Position numbers and translations under genes: made by a program. A stretch of 64,000 nt of DNA, taken from Paenibacillus sp. R14(2021) (lineage in GTDB: Bacteria > Bacillota > Bacilli > Paenibacillales > Paenibacillaceae). The stretch is taken from the NCBI RefSeq assembly GCF_019431355.1, contig NZ_CP080269.1, positions 1-64,000 of the forward strand. Direction: 5' to 3'. Positions 9,289 to 17,360 of this stretch are shown here, piece by piece. Every line of letters begins with the position of its first letter. Positions within the stretch are counted from its first letter, which is position 1. The notes beneath the pieces are model-generated. The model was not told the origin of the DNA and ran no database searches. It saw only the letters and a list, made by a program, of their open reading frames with translations.

Positions 9289-12200
9289 AGCCGATATTGC
9301 TTCGTTTAAGCGGGCTGCAAAGCTACCGGGAAGCACAGGAGGTGGATTTCGAACGGCTGTGCGAGGCGGGCGTGTTCGGGATATTCGGTCCGACCGGCAG
9401 CGGCAAGTCCAGCATTCTGGACGCAGTGACGCTGGCCTTATACGGCAAAGTAGAGCGCGCTGCCAACGGTACGCAGGGCATTATGAACCAGGCGGAGAAG
9501 ACGCTGTCCGTGGCGTTCACGTTCGATCTCTCCGGCGGCGGAGAGCATAAGCGGTACAGAGTGGAACGACAGTTCAAGCGCGGCGGCGATGTTTCCGTCA
9601 GCAATACGCTGAGCCGCTTCGTCGAAGTGACGGATGCCGGCGACATCGTAATCGCGGACAAGCTTGCGGATGTGACCCGCTGCGTGGAGGCGCAGATTGG
9701 ACTCAACATGCAGGATTTCACGCGTGCGGTCGTTCTTCCGCAAGGGAAATTCGCGGAGTTCCTGTCGCTGACCGGCAAGGACCGCCGCTCCATGCTGCAG
9801 CGGCTGTTCCGCTTGGAACGGTTCGGCGACGGGCTGGCGCTGAAGCTGGGCCAGCGCATGAAAGCGGCGGAAGCCGCGCTGCAGGAGGCCGCGGCGGAGC
9901 AGCTTGGCCTCGGCGACGCCTCGGCCGCCGCGGTGGATGCGGCGGCGGCGCGCCACCGCGATGCGGCTGCGGCGGCGGCGTCCGCGCGGGCTTCGCTCGC
10001 GGAAGCGGAGCGCCTGCACGCGGAGCGGCTGCATGTGCGCGAGCGGCTGACGGCGCTGCGCGAGAAGGAAGCGCTGCAGGCGCAGCTGCTTGCGGAGGCG
10101 CCGCGCGTGGCGGAGCTCGAGCGCGAGCTGCAGCGCCTCGCGGCGGCGGAGCGGCTGCTGCCGGCGCTCGCCGCCGCCGATGCGGCCGAAGCGACGCTGC
10201 GCGCTGCCGCTTCGCGCCGCGAGGCGGCCGGGCTGGCGCATGCCGCCCGGCTGGAGGCGGCCTCGGCCGCAGCCGCCGCGTGGACGGCGGCAGCCGCCGA
10301 AGCCGCGGCCGGCGAGCCGCGATTGGCGCTGCGGCTCGATCAGCTCGCGCAAGCTCGGCGGCTGGAGGGCGAAGCCGCCGAGCTTGCGGCAAGCACCGCC
10401 GCGGGCGAGGCGCGCGCCCGCGAAGCGGAGGAGCGCGAGCGCACCCACGGCGAGAAGGCCGCGAAGGCGCAGGAGATGCTTGTCCGCGCGGCAGCCAAGC
10501 AGAATGAGCTGCGCGGCGAGCTGAAGTCGGTGGAGTTGACAGCGGCAGATCGGGACAAACGCAGCCATCTCACGAAGCGGCTGCAGCAGCATCAGCAGCT
10601 GCTGGCGAGATCGGAAGCGGCTAGACTGGATCGGGAAGCGGCCGGCGGGCAGCAGCTGAAGGCAAAGCACGCGCTGGAGCTTGCACATCTGGCCCAGGCA
10701 CAATCACTTACTGCATTGGCCATGCAAGCCGGGCAGCTGGAACCGGTATATGACAAGCTGAATGCCCTTGGCGATCAACTGGTTCGTCTCGGGGATGCCT
10801 TCCCGCTGTGGATGGAACGGGCTAGACGCGAGCAGCTAGATCAGCAGCGTGAGCGGCTTGCCCTTCAGCTGGCTGAAGATTTGGCAGCCGGCGAGCCATG
10901 TCCGGTGTGCGGTTCCTGCGTGCATCCCGGCCGGCATGCGGCGGTTGACGGCTCTATGGAGAACGATAACCGCATACTGACGGCATGGGAGTCGCTGGCG
11001 GCCCATTCCCAGCAGCTCCGGCTTCAGCTGCTGCCGCTTCAATCCAAAGCGGCAGCTGTCATGGAGAGGTTAAGCGAATCCTTGAAGGACGAAGCAAAAT
11101 CATATACCTTCGAACGAGCTTCCGTTGACCCTGCAGCACCACAAGACAATTTAGCCGGCTTACGTGAAGCGGCTGCAGCTTCGGAGACAGTAACGCCAGA
11201 CGGTCCGCAAGGACTATCTCCTACATCGTTAAGCGGTACGGCGATTGTCTTCTCACAGATAAGCGCAGTTGGAGCAGTATTGTCGCCGTTAAGCGAGCAA
11301 GATACTGCTAATTCCAGCGTTTCCACAGTGGATGCCCTTCAGCTTTATGAGCAAGCTCTTGCTTCCGCGAAGGAATGGGGGTCCGTGCTGGGCCAGCAAT
11401 TTGCGGCCATTGAGAAGACGGCTGCAGACGCTCGCGGCCAGCACGCGGATGCGCAGCGGAAGCTGGAGCAATGTGCGTCGGCGTTTGCTACGCAGGAGGC
11501 GCTGACAAGCAGCGCGCAGCAGAGGCTTGATCAAGCCTCTGCAGAGCTGGACAAAGAGCTGAAGGAGTGGCACGCCATTTTCGGTTCTGAGCTGCAGCCT
11601 CATGAGGGCGCTGCTGCGCTCGAATCGCTTAATCAGCGAGATGAAGCAGCCGACGAGCTTAGAAATCGTCTAGAGCGCAGCGTTACTTACATTGAAGAGA
11701 CGACTCGCGCGCAGCAGGAGAGCAGCGCACTTGCGCAGGAAGCCCGGCTGGAAGCCGTAGAGCTGGCCGCGACCCTAACTGTCCGCCGGCAGCAGCTGTC
11801 GGAGAAGCAAGGCCTTTTAGTCGGCATTACCGGCGGTACGCCAGCCGCTGTGCTGATCGAAGCGGCAGAGCAGGAGCTGGTCGTTCTTCGAGCCAAGACA
11901 GCCGCGCTCACGCAGCAGCATGAAGCGGCGCAGCAAGCGCTGCAGCAGGCTGCCGAGCAGCGCACAGGCGCAGCGGAAGCGGAGCGGGCCGCCGACGAGC
12001 GGCAGAAGGAAGCAGCCTCGTCGTGGGAGGAAGCGCTAAGCCGCTCGCCGTTCCAGCGCGCTGATGAGGTTGCGGCGCTGCAGCCTATGCTCGTGCAGCA
12101 AACGTCGATCGCTGAGCTGATCGCCCGCCACCGTGACGAGGCTCAGCAGCTCGCCGCCCAAATCCTCCTGCTTCGAGATCAACTTGCCGGACGTACGATT

Positions 12201-12878
12201 ACCGAGGAAGAATGGGAAGCGGCAGTGACCTCCTTGCAGCAGCGCCGAGCAGAGAATGAGCTCTCGCTGCAAGCTGCGGCGAAAGCCGAGCGGGATTGGG
12301 AGGAGCTGAGAGGCAAGCAGGAACGATGGAACAGCTTGGAAGCAAAGCGTCTTGAAATGGAGCAGCTGTGCGGCAGGCTGAAATCGCTGCAGACGGTATT
12401 CCGCGGCAATGCTTTCGTGGAATACGTCGCAGAGGAGCAGCTGGTCCAAGTATGCCGAGCTGCTTCGGAGCGGCTCGGGTTTCTGACGAAGCGCAGGTAC
12501 GCGCTCGAAGTCGACTCCGGCGGGGGGTTCGTCATTCGCGACGATGCAGGCGGCGGAATCCGCCGTCCGGTATCAACGCTCTCCGGCGGGGAAACCTTCT
12601 TGGCCTCCTTGGCTTTGGCCTTGGCGCTTTCGGGACAAATCCAGCTTCGCGGCAAGTATCCGCTGCAATTTTTCTTTCTGGACGAGGGCTTTGGCACGCT
12701 GGACCCCGAACTGCTCGATACCGTGATCACGGCGCTGGAGAAGCTGCAAAACGACACGCTTTCAGTAGGCGTCATCAGCCACGTGCCCGAACTGCGGGCG
12801 AGGCTGCCGCGCAGACTGATCGTCACGCCGTCGGAGCCGTTCGGCAAGGGAAGCACGGTGGAGCTGGAAACGATGTGA
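9285..12878 (+). CDS. sbcC: Exonuclease subunit SbcC (Rad50-type ATPase)
   Basis: This SMC-like ATPase partners SbcD. The 1197-residue protein has an N-terminal ATPase lobe with GPTGSGKS near residue 38. Two long coiled coils flank a zinc hook (CPVC, C539 and C542). The C-terminal lobe has the signature LSGGE and Walker B FFLDEGFGTLD. The first coiled coil is extremely Ala/Glu/Arg-rich and coded by very G+C-rich DNA (about 9850-10520). After the hook, a stretch rich in Ser, Pro and Gly (about 11110-11330) breaks the coiled-coil pattern. It closes the repair operon. A weak GAAGCC/GGCTTC hairpin lies downstream at 12953-12969. Confidence 0.96.
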   Translation: MKPILLRLSGLQSYREAQEVDFERLCEAGVFGIFGPTGSGKSSILDAVTLALYGKVERAANGTQGIMNQAEKTLSVAFTFDLSGGGEHKRYRVERQFKRGGDVSVSNTLSRFVEVTDAGDIVIADKLADVTRCVEAQIGLNMQDFTRAVVLPQGKFAEFLSLTGKDRRSMLQRLFRLERFGDGLALKLGQRMKAAEAALQEAAAEQLGLGDASAAAVDAAAARHRDAAAAAASARASLAEAERLHAERLHVRERLTALREKEALQAQLLAEAPRVAELERELQRLAAAERLLPALAAADAAEATLRAAASRREAAGLAHAARLEAASAAAAAWTAAAAEAAAGEPRLALRLDQLAQARRLEGEAAELAASTAAGEARAREAEERERTHGEKAAKAQEMLVRAAAKQNELRGELKSVELTAADRDKRSHLTKRLQQHQQLLARSEAARLDREAAGGQQLKAKHALELAHLAQAQSLTALAMQAGQLEPVYDKLNALGDQLVRLGDAFPLWMERARREQLDQQRERLALQLAEDLAAGEPCPVCGSCVHPGRHAAVDGSMENDNRILTAWESLAAHSQQLRLQLLPLQSKAAAVMERLSESLKDEAKSYTFERASVDPAAPQDNLAGLREAAAASETVTPDGPQGLSPTSLSGTAIVFSQISAVGAVLSPLSEQDTANSSVSTVDALQLYEQALASAKEWGSVLGQQFAAIEKTAADARGQHADAQRKLEQCASAFATQEALTSSAQQRLDQASAELDKELKEWHAIFGSELQPHEGAAALESLNQRDEAADELRNRLERSVTYIEETTRAQQESSALAQEARLEAVELAATLTVRRQQLSEKQGLLVGITGGTPAAVLIEAAEQELVVLRAKTAALTQQHEAAQQALQQAAEQRTGAAEAERAADERQKEAASSWEEALSRSPFQRADEVAALQPMLVQQTSIAELIARHRDEAQQLAAQILLLRDQLAGRTITEEEWEAAVTSLQQRRAENELSLQAAAKAERDWEELRGKQERWNSLEAKRLEMEQLCGRLKSLQTVFRGNAFVEYVAEEQLVQVCRAASERLGFLTKRRYALEVDSGGGFVIRDDAGGGIRRPVSTLSGGETFLASLALALALSGQIQLRGKYPLQFFFLDEGFGTLDPELLDTVITALEKLQNDTLSVGVISHVPELRARLPRRLIVTPSEPFGKGSTVELETM

Positions 12879-12993
12879 CGGATCTGTTAACGTTGCGCAG
12901 GTCCGGTTGCATTCTAGGAAGGAAACCGCTAACGTAGGAAAGAGATTCCTGTGGAAGCCGTAACGGCTTCACATTCGTTTGGGGGTAACTGTG

Positions 12994-13605
12994 GTGGAGG
13001 AGCAGCAGACAAAACGGCCGATTTTCACGCCGATCGTACTTATTCTGCTTACATTCAGCTTAATTGGCAACGTCTTTCTATACACCAAAACACTTCAAAA
13101 CGCTCAAACCGACCGCATTAAGCAAGGCACGGAAATTCTGCAGGCGGGCAATGGAGCGAAGCAGTTTTTGAGTCAAGCTGTAGCGGAAATCGACAGCCTC
13201 CTGTCTCATCAGGACATCGTCTCGCGGCTAACCGCGAAGAGCCGGCTCATTGCGGCTTACCGGCAAGCATCCGAACTTACGTTATTCGTAAACGAAGCGG
13301 AAGCCGTGAACGGGAAGCAGTTCCCGGCTGCCAAGCGCGGCGCCGCCGAATTCGTGAATCAGACGCTGGCTTCGCTGCAAGCAATCGGCAATCACGAAGG
13401 CGCGCTTTCAAGCGGGGAGACGGCTTACTTGAATGGCATTCTTCAAGTTTTCAAGGCTTGTCAGTCTGAGCTTGCATCGTTCCAGCATGATACGATCAAT
13501 CAAGAACAGTCGCTGATCATTCTGGTCGACTCCGCTTGGCCCGTCACTGCAGGCAAACTGCTAGGCCTAATGAACGAGCCGGACAATCTTGTATTTCAAC
13601 CCTAA
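12994..13605 (+). CDS. Membrane-anchored protein of unknown function
   Basis: I do not recognise this 203-residue protein. One hydrophobic segment near residues 10-30 (IVLILLTFSLIGNVFLY) after a short charged N-terminus suggests a type II anchor with the rest outside the cell. The remainder is helical and rich in Gln, Ala and Ser, without known catalytic motifs. The start is uncertain: GGGGG at 12981-12985 best serves GTG at 12994 or 12991, while an upstream TTG at 12979 is less likely. A strong terminator follows. It does not overlap sbcC and may be transcribed separately. Confidence 0.75.
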   Translation: MEEQQTKRPIFTPIVLILLTFSLIGNVFLYTKTLQNAQTDRIKQGTEILQAGNGAKQFLSQAVAEIDSLLSHQDIVSRLTAKSRLIAAYRQASELTLFVNEAEAVNGKQFPAAKRGAAEFVNQTLASLQAIGNHEGALSSGETAYLNGILQVFKACQSELASFQHDTINQEQSLIILVDSAWPVTAGKLLGLMNEPDNLVFQP

Positions 13606-13637
13606 GTGACCGCGGCGTGCATGTCCCAAAACAACGA

Positions 13638-13685
13638 AAAGAGCTCTATCTTCCACGCTTAGCTTGTGGATGGATAGGGCTCTTT
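13638..13685 (+). terminator. Rho-independent terminator
   Basis: A long stem (AAAGAGCTCTATC with GATAGGGCTCTTT, plus inner CCAC/GTGG) around GCTTAGCTT ends the gene finishing at 13605. A G-T wobble is the only imperfection. Its 5' arm begins with A residues, so it could also act on the minus strand. Confidence 0.8.
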
Positions 13686-13732
13686 CCTTGTAATCGCCTG
13701 TTGTCCGCTGTATACAGCTGCTAGTTGGCACG

Positions 13733-13977
13733 ATTACACCAGCGCCAACGCTGTAGCGACGAGCTCGGCAGCGAGCCGTCCGCTGGAGAAGGCACGCTAC
13801 GTCAGCTCGCCTTTCCCTTCACAGGCGTCGCCGCAGAAGATGAACGGCATGTTCTCGATCGGGATGGGCAGCAGCTTCACGACCTGCTGCACCGGCACGA
13901 CGAAGACGAATCGGTCAAAGGTTTCCTCGTGTGTGCCTTTGTTTCAGCATGTACTTGCCATGGTCTTAACGGATGCT
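13733..13977 (-). pseudogene. Probable decayed 3' end of a minus-strand FAD-oxidoreductase-like gene
   Basis: The 520-base gap 13606-14127 has no credible intact + strand gene. Read on the minus strand, one frame gives a protein-like tail: a hydrophobic strand, FIFCGDA, then a Gly/Lys-rich turn and SSGRLAAELV before a stop. That resembles the C-terminal FAD-contacting end of amine oxidase or renalase-like flavoproteins (GDA...SGR.AA). The frame is broken by a TAG inside the motif and a TGA about 50 codons before it. Nothing certain can be read further upstream. The family guess is tentative; decay is supported only by motif reading. Confidence 0.4.
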
Positions 13978-14046
13978 GGCCGCTATTTTGGCAATCCATC
14001 TCATTTTCGGCGGATAGACCTGTCAAATCGGCATTGATACATTGCG

Positions 14047-14076
14047 GGATATCCGCCCAATTTATTCGCATACATG
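14047..14076 (+). promoter_or_regulatory. Possible SigE-type sporulation promoter for the His-rich gene
   Basis: GGATATC at 14047-14053 and CATACATG at 14069-14076 are separated by 15 bases. They resemble the mother-cell SigE consensus (KMATATW, about 14 bases, CATACAHT). The match is 5 of 7 and 7 of 8. The expected transcript start lies about 30 bases before the ribosome binding site at 14116. Confidence 0.35.
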
Positions 14077-14127
14077 CGCCATTTGCCCACGGGCGAATAT
14101 CATGGTAGGAGAATGAAGGAGGTCATG

Positions 14128-14556
14128 TTGAGAATGGAAAAGAAAGTGTCAACTTCGCCTGTCGGCAAAGCTTCTACGGGAACGGTTACCCCGCCGCCGT
14201 CCAAGACGCCTACAGGACCTAAGCCTACGATGCCTGTCGTACCGAAGCCCGATAAGCCAGAGGTGCATCATCATCATCATCATCATGAGATAAAAAAATG
14301 GTGTCATGAGCATATGCACCGTTACGTGCTTGTGCAAACCCATGACGGCTGGTGCTGCGACGGATTCGTCGAGCATATTGACGACGAAGTCGTCTGCATC
14401 GCCGTTCCGATGTGCGGTTCCATGGATCGTGCGTTCTTCCCGGGGCAGTTCAATCAACCGTTTTACCCGTATCCGTATTTCCCGCGCAGACGCTTCTACC
14501 GGCAGGTATTCCCGCTTGCTGCGCTTGTTGCCTTATCGCTGCTGCCGTTTTATTGA
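14128..14556 (+). CDS. Small His/Pro-rich protein with natural seven-histidine tract
   Basis: I cannot name this protein of about 142 residues. It has a Thr/Pro/Lys-rich N-terminal half, seven consecutive histidines (14267-14287), then a Cys/His-containing segment (WCHEHMHRYV, DGWCCDGFVEH). The C-terminus is aromatic (YPYPYFPRR) with a hydrophobic tail. The composition recalls spore-coat or metal-binding surface proteins. AAGGAGG at 14116-14122 could serve TTG 14128 (spacing 5) or ATG 14134 (spacing 11); ATG 14113 and 14125 are in frame but badly spaced. A possible SigE-type promoter upstream supports, but does not prove, a sporulation role. Confidence 0.72.
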   Translation: MRMEKKVSTSPVGKASTGTVTPPPSKTPTGPKPTMPVVPKPDKPEVHHHHHHHEIKKWCHEHMHRYVLVQTHDGWCCDGFVEHIDDEVVCIAVPMCGSMDRAFFPGQFNQPFYPYPYFPRRRFYRQVFPLAALVALSLLPFY

Positions 14557-14585
14557 TCCGAGGCCGCCGTATTCGGCACAGCCGA

Positions 14586-14627
14586 CTTAACAAATCAGCG
14601 TGCATAGAGGTGCGCTGGTTTGTTAAG
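14586..14627. terminator. 15-bp inverted repeat, possible terminator
   Basis: CTTAACAAATCAGCG pairs with CGCTGGTTTGTTAAG with one wobble, loop about 12 bases. No T-run follows on either strand, so termination is uncertain. It separates the His-rich gene from the HIT-protein promoter. Confidence 0.45.
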
Positions 14628-14637
14628 GCATTCGACA

Positions 14638-14667
14638 TTGGACTTGCTCGGATTTTTTCGCTATGAT
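14638..14667 (+). promoter_or_regulatory. SigA-type promoter of the HIT gene
   Basis: TTGGAC and TATGAT are separated by 18 bases, about 40 bases before the HIT-protein start. Confidence 0.6.
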
Positions 14668-14708
14668 GGAATCTAGATGATTATTCACAGGTGAGGAGGA
14701 GCAGGGGA

Positions 14709-15047
14709 ATGGATTGTATTTTCTGTAAAATCATTGAAGGCAGCATTCCTTCGAAGAAAGTATTCGAGAATGACCGTATCGTTGCGTTCCACGACATTCA
14801 GCCTGCGGCGCCTGTACATATTCTAATTATCCCGAAGAAACATATTCCTACGATGAATGATGTGACGGACGAGGATGACAGCGTTATGGCGGAATTGTTC
14901 GCAGTTGCCCGTCAGATCGCCAAGGATTTGGGCATAGCAGAGTCCGGCTACAGGCTGGTTAATAACGTGAACAGCGACGGCGGACAAGTTGTTTATCACC
15001 TGCATATTCATCTGCTCGGCGGCACCAAATTGAATGGTCTTGGCTAG
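14709..15047 (+). CDS. HIT family (histidine triad) nucleotide-binding protein
   Basis: This is a 112-residue HIT-domain protein, a nucleotide phosphoramidase-type hydrolase. The signature HLHIHLL near residues 97-103 supplies the catalytic histidine and gives the family its name. An N-terminal CIFCKI holds two of the residues that often bind zinc. ATG 14709 is preferred to GTG 14691 because MDCIFCKI is the usual family start and GGGGA lies just upstream. It has its own promoter at 14638 and is followed by the separate rpsU promoter. The exact physiological substrate is not known for this group. Confidence 0.93.
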   Translation: MDCIFCKIIEGSIPSKKVFENDRIVAFHDIQPAAPVHILIIPKKHIPTMNDVTDEDDSVMAELFAVARQIAKDLGIAESGYRLVNNVNSDGGQVVYHLHIHLLGGTKLNGLG

Positions 15048-15074
15048 ATACGAAAAATAGCTTGTCCTTTCAAG

Positions 15075-15104
15075 TTGACACTGCCTTTCTTTATCAACTA
15101 TAAT
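15075..15104 (+). promoter_or_regulatory. SigA promoter of rpsU-yqeY
   Basis: Consensus TTGACA (15075-15080) and TATAAT (15099-15104) are 18 bases apart. The start of transcription would fall about 50 bases before rpsU. This is one of the strongest promoters in the window. Confidence 0.85.
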
Positions 15105-15165
15105 TAAATTTGATGAACCGTGTTAACTTTTCTTGGACGGTCTGATTCGGAGGGAGGGAAAACTG

Positions 15166-15339
15166 GTGTCTGAAACAAAAGTTCGCAAAAACGAGACAAT
15201 CGATGCTGCACTCCGCCGCTTCAAACGTACCATCGCAAAAGATGGCGTATTGGCCGAGGTGAAGAAACGTAAGCATTATGAGAAGCCTAGTGTGAAGCGT
15301 AAGTTGAAGTCCGAGGCTGCGCGCAAGAGAAAGTTTTAG
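15166..15339 (+). CDS. rpsU: 30S ribosomal protein S21
   Basis: This is the small basic ribosomal protein S21 of 57 residues, typical for Firmicutes. It binds the 30S platform near the 3' end of 16S rRNA. The sequence is rich in Lys and Arg and ends in [11 protein letters not shown] 15166 is chosen because GGAGGGAGGG lies 7 bases upstream and it opens with the canonical SETKVRKNE. An in-frame ATG at 15133 lies before the binding site and would add 11 atypical residues. It is co-transcribed with yqeY 15 bases downstream, as in Bacillus. Confidence 0.96.
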   Translation: MSETKVRKNETIDAALRRFKRTIAKDGVLAEVKKRKHYEKPSVKRKLKSEAARKRKF

Positions 15340-15354
15340 GAGGATCCTTCCACA

Positions 15355-15798
15355 ATGAACCTTAGCGAACGATTGAACGACGATATGAAGCAGGCGATGA
15401 AGAGTCAGGAAAAGTTCAAGCTCACGACGATTCGGATGATTCGTTCGTCCATTAAGAATCAAGAAATCGACTTGAAACGGCCGCTCGAAGACGCCGAAGT
15501 GCTTGATATCCTTAGTCGGGAGATCAAACAACGTAAAGATTCCCTCCAAGAATTTGAGAAAGCCGGCCGCGATGATCTTGCGAAAGATGTCGCAGCAGAA
15601 ATTGAAATTATTAGTGTATACCTGCCTCAGCAGCTGACCGAAGAAGAGATCAAGTTGATTGTTCAGCAGACCATCCAGGAAACCGGTGCTTCTTCGAAAG
15701 CCGAGATGGGGAAAGTCATGAGCGCACTTTTGCCTAAAACAAAAGGGCGGGCTGATGGTAAACTAGTAAACACATTTGTGCAGCAATTTCTGCAATAA
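15355..15798 (+). CDS. yqeY: GatB/YqeY domain-containing protein
   Basis: This 147-residue protein is YqeY-like: an N-terminal helical region followed by the helical tail domain shared with GatB, the amidotransferase that makes Gln-tRNA or Asn-tRNA. Its stand-alone role is not established; tRNA interaction is an inference from the GatB domain. Recognisable parts are LNDDMKQAMKS near the N-terminus and YLPQQLTEEEI near residue 85. GGAGG lies about 11 bases before ATG. It follows rpsU and is closed by the terminator at 15814. Confidence 0.94.
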   Translation: MNLSERLNDDMKQAMKSQEKFKLTTIRMIRSSIKNQEIDLKRPLEDAEVLDILSREIKQRKDSLQEFEKAGRDDLAKDVAAEIEIISVYLPQQLTEEEIKLIVQQTIQETGASSKAEMGKVMSALLPKTKGRADGKLVNTFVQQFLQ

Positions 15799-15813
15799 CA
15801 TAGGCTGACAGCC

Positions 15814-15842
15814 AAACACTCCCCAGCCGGGGAGTGTTTTTT
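15814..15842 (+). terminator. Rho-independent terminator of rpsU-yqeY
   Basis: A perfect 11-bp stem (AAACACTCCCC / GGGGAGTGTTT) around AGCC runs into a T-tract. Confidence 0.92.
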
Positions 15843-15869
15843 CGTATAGGTGCGCCCATCGAAGACCTA

Positions 15870-15899
15870 TTGACACATCCTAACAGAGTAGGTGACAAT
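15870..15899 (+). promoter_or_regulatory. SigA promoter of the MATE transporter
   Basis: TTGACA (15870-15875) and GACAAT (15894-15899) are 18 bases apart. Transcription would begin near 15906, beyond a possible GTG start at 15892. That argues for the ATG at 15934. Confidence 0.6.
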
Positions 15900-15933
15900 T
15901 AGGTTCAATCTACAGAAACGAGGCTTTACCCTC

Positions 15934-17283
15934 ATGCTGCATAATTGGAAGAAAATTCTATTGTTGGCGGTTCCTTCCTTGGTCTCCTTCGCCAGCGCTA
16001 CGGTTGTCGGCACGATTAATTTGATTATTGTCGGTCAGCTCGGCTCATTGATTATCGCGATCGTCGGCGTATCCAATATTATTATGTACAATGCGTTCGC
16101 GATCTTCTCCGGCATTGGTCATACGGTTAACTACCTGGTTGCGCAAAACTACGGTGCCGGTGATATGAAACGGGGCATTCAGCGAACCTATATCGCGATG
16201 TACATGTGTATCGTGTTCGCGCTTCTGATTGCGTTTGTCGGATGGATCGGAGCGGACGATGTCCTTAGATGGACCGGGGGTTCGGCGAACCTTGTACATA
16301 CGGGAACCTTCTACTTGGAACTTCGGTTCTACGCGATGTCGTTCGGTATCATTAATTTTGCGTTCCACGGCTTTCTTCGCGGCATCGGCGCCACGAAGAT
16401 GTCGATGATCGTCTCGTTGATGGCGAATATTCCGATTCTCGTACTGACTTATCTGCTCACCTATGGGGAATTGGGCCTGCCGAAGCTCGGTTTAACCGGT
16501 GCTGGGATCGCCGTGCTGATCGGCGAAGGCTCGCAGACGCTTGTGTGCGCCTTTATATTCTTCGTCCTGCTGAACAAGAAATTCCAAACCCGCAAATACA
16601 TGACTCTCGCCTTCCAATGGGTCGAGATGAAGCTCATTATGCTCGAAAGCGGCAAGCTTGGCGTTCAGGAATTCTCGCTTAGTCTCTCTATGTATATCTT
16701 CACGGCATTCGTAGCTCGGCTCGGCGATCAGGCGCTTGCAGCCAACGAAGTCGCGCTCAGCATCATGTCCTTCGGCTTTATGCCTGCTTTTGCATTCGGC
16801 TCCACCGCTACCATTCTTGTCGGTCAGTACGTCGGCAAAGGAACACCCCTGCTCGGACGTCGAGTCGGGACGGATACGGCGATTCTGGGTTCGATCTTTC
16901 TTATCCTACTGGGAACGGTGGAATTTATTTTTGCCAATGAAATAACGCATTTGTATACGAGCGATGCCAAGGTGTATGAGCTTGCTGCCTATTTGATCAA
17001 AACCTCCGCGTTTTTACAGATTTTCGACGGGCTGCTTAACTTCTACGCAGGCGGACTTCGCGGCATTGGCGATACGACTTTTCTGCTGCGGATATCGTTT
17101 GCCGTCAGCTGGTTTTTGTTTGTTCCGCTCGCCTATTTGTTCATCTTCGTCTTTCATTGGGGCAGTATGGGAGCATGGCTCTCCCTGTATGCCTTCCTGA
17201 TGGTGTTCGGGATATCGATAATGATCCGCTTCTACCGGACGGATTGGACGGCCGTGCGATTGAAAGAGGGGTCCCATTCCTGA
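15934..17283 (+). CDS. MATE family efflux transporter
   Basis: This is a 449-residue multidrug and toxin extrusion family transporter, which exports cationic compounds in exchange for Na+ or H+. The protein is almost wholly hydrophobic, with about 12 predicted membrane segments in two similar halves. It opens with LLAVPSLVSFASATVVGTINLIIVGQLG, shortened here to the motif features: an early proline and a conserved GQLG loop. FHGFLRGIG and the matching GLRGIGDT in the second half support the internal repeat. ATG 15934 is chosen over GTG 15892 because of the promoter position. It stands alone. The substrate cannot be predicted. Confidence 0.88.
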   Translation: MLHNWKKILLLAVPSLVSFASATVVGTINLIIVGQLGSLIIAIVGVSNIIMYNAFAIFSGIGHTVNYLVAQNYGAGDMKRGIQRTYIAMYMCIVFALLIAFVGWIGADDVLRWTGGSANLVHTGTFYLELRFYAMSFGIINFAFHGFLRGIGATKMSMIVSLMANIPILVLTYLLTYGELGLPKLGLTGAGIAVLIGEGSQTLVCAFIFFVLLNKKFQTRKYMTLAFQWVEMKLIMLESGKLGVQEFSLSLSMYIFTAFVARLGDQALAANEVALSIMSFGFMPAFAFGSTATILVGQYVGKGTPLLGRRVGTDTAILGSIFLILLGTVEFIFANEITHLYTSDAKVYELAAYLIKTSAFLQIFDGLLNFYAGGLRGIGDTTFLLRISFAVSWFLFVPLAYLFIFVFHWGSMGAWLSLYAFLMVFGISIMIRFYRTDWTAVRLKEGSHS

Positions 17284-17309
17284 CGAAACGTTTTCAAGTG
17301 CAGTACGTA
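17284..17309 (+). promoter_or_regulatory. ECF SigW-type promoter of nfeD-floA
   Basis: CGAAAC (17284-17289), 16 bases starting GTTTT, then CGTA (17306-17309) closely match the Bacillus SigW consensus TGAAAC-N16-CGTA. Bacillus transcribes the orthologous yqeZ-floA operon from SigW, so a cell-envelope-stress response is likely here. Confidence 0.6.
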
Positions 17310-17360
17310 CATGATGATTAGGCATGATGGCTTGTTGAATCGTACAAAGGAGGGGCTAAA

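Noticed and set aside
14267-14287. Poly-His tract as a cloning artefact
   Set aside because: It lies in the middle of a natural-looking gene with native ribosome binding site and flanks. No vector sequence is seen.
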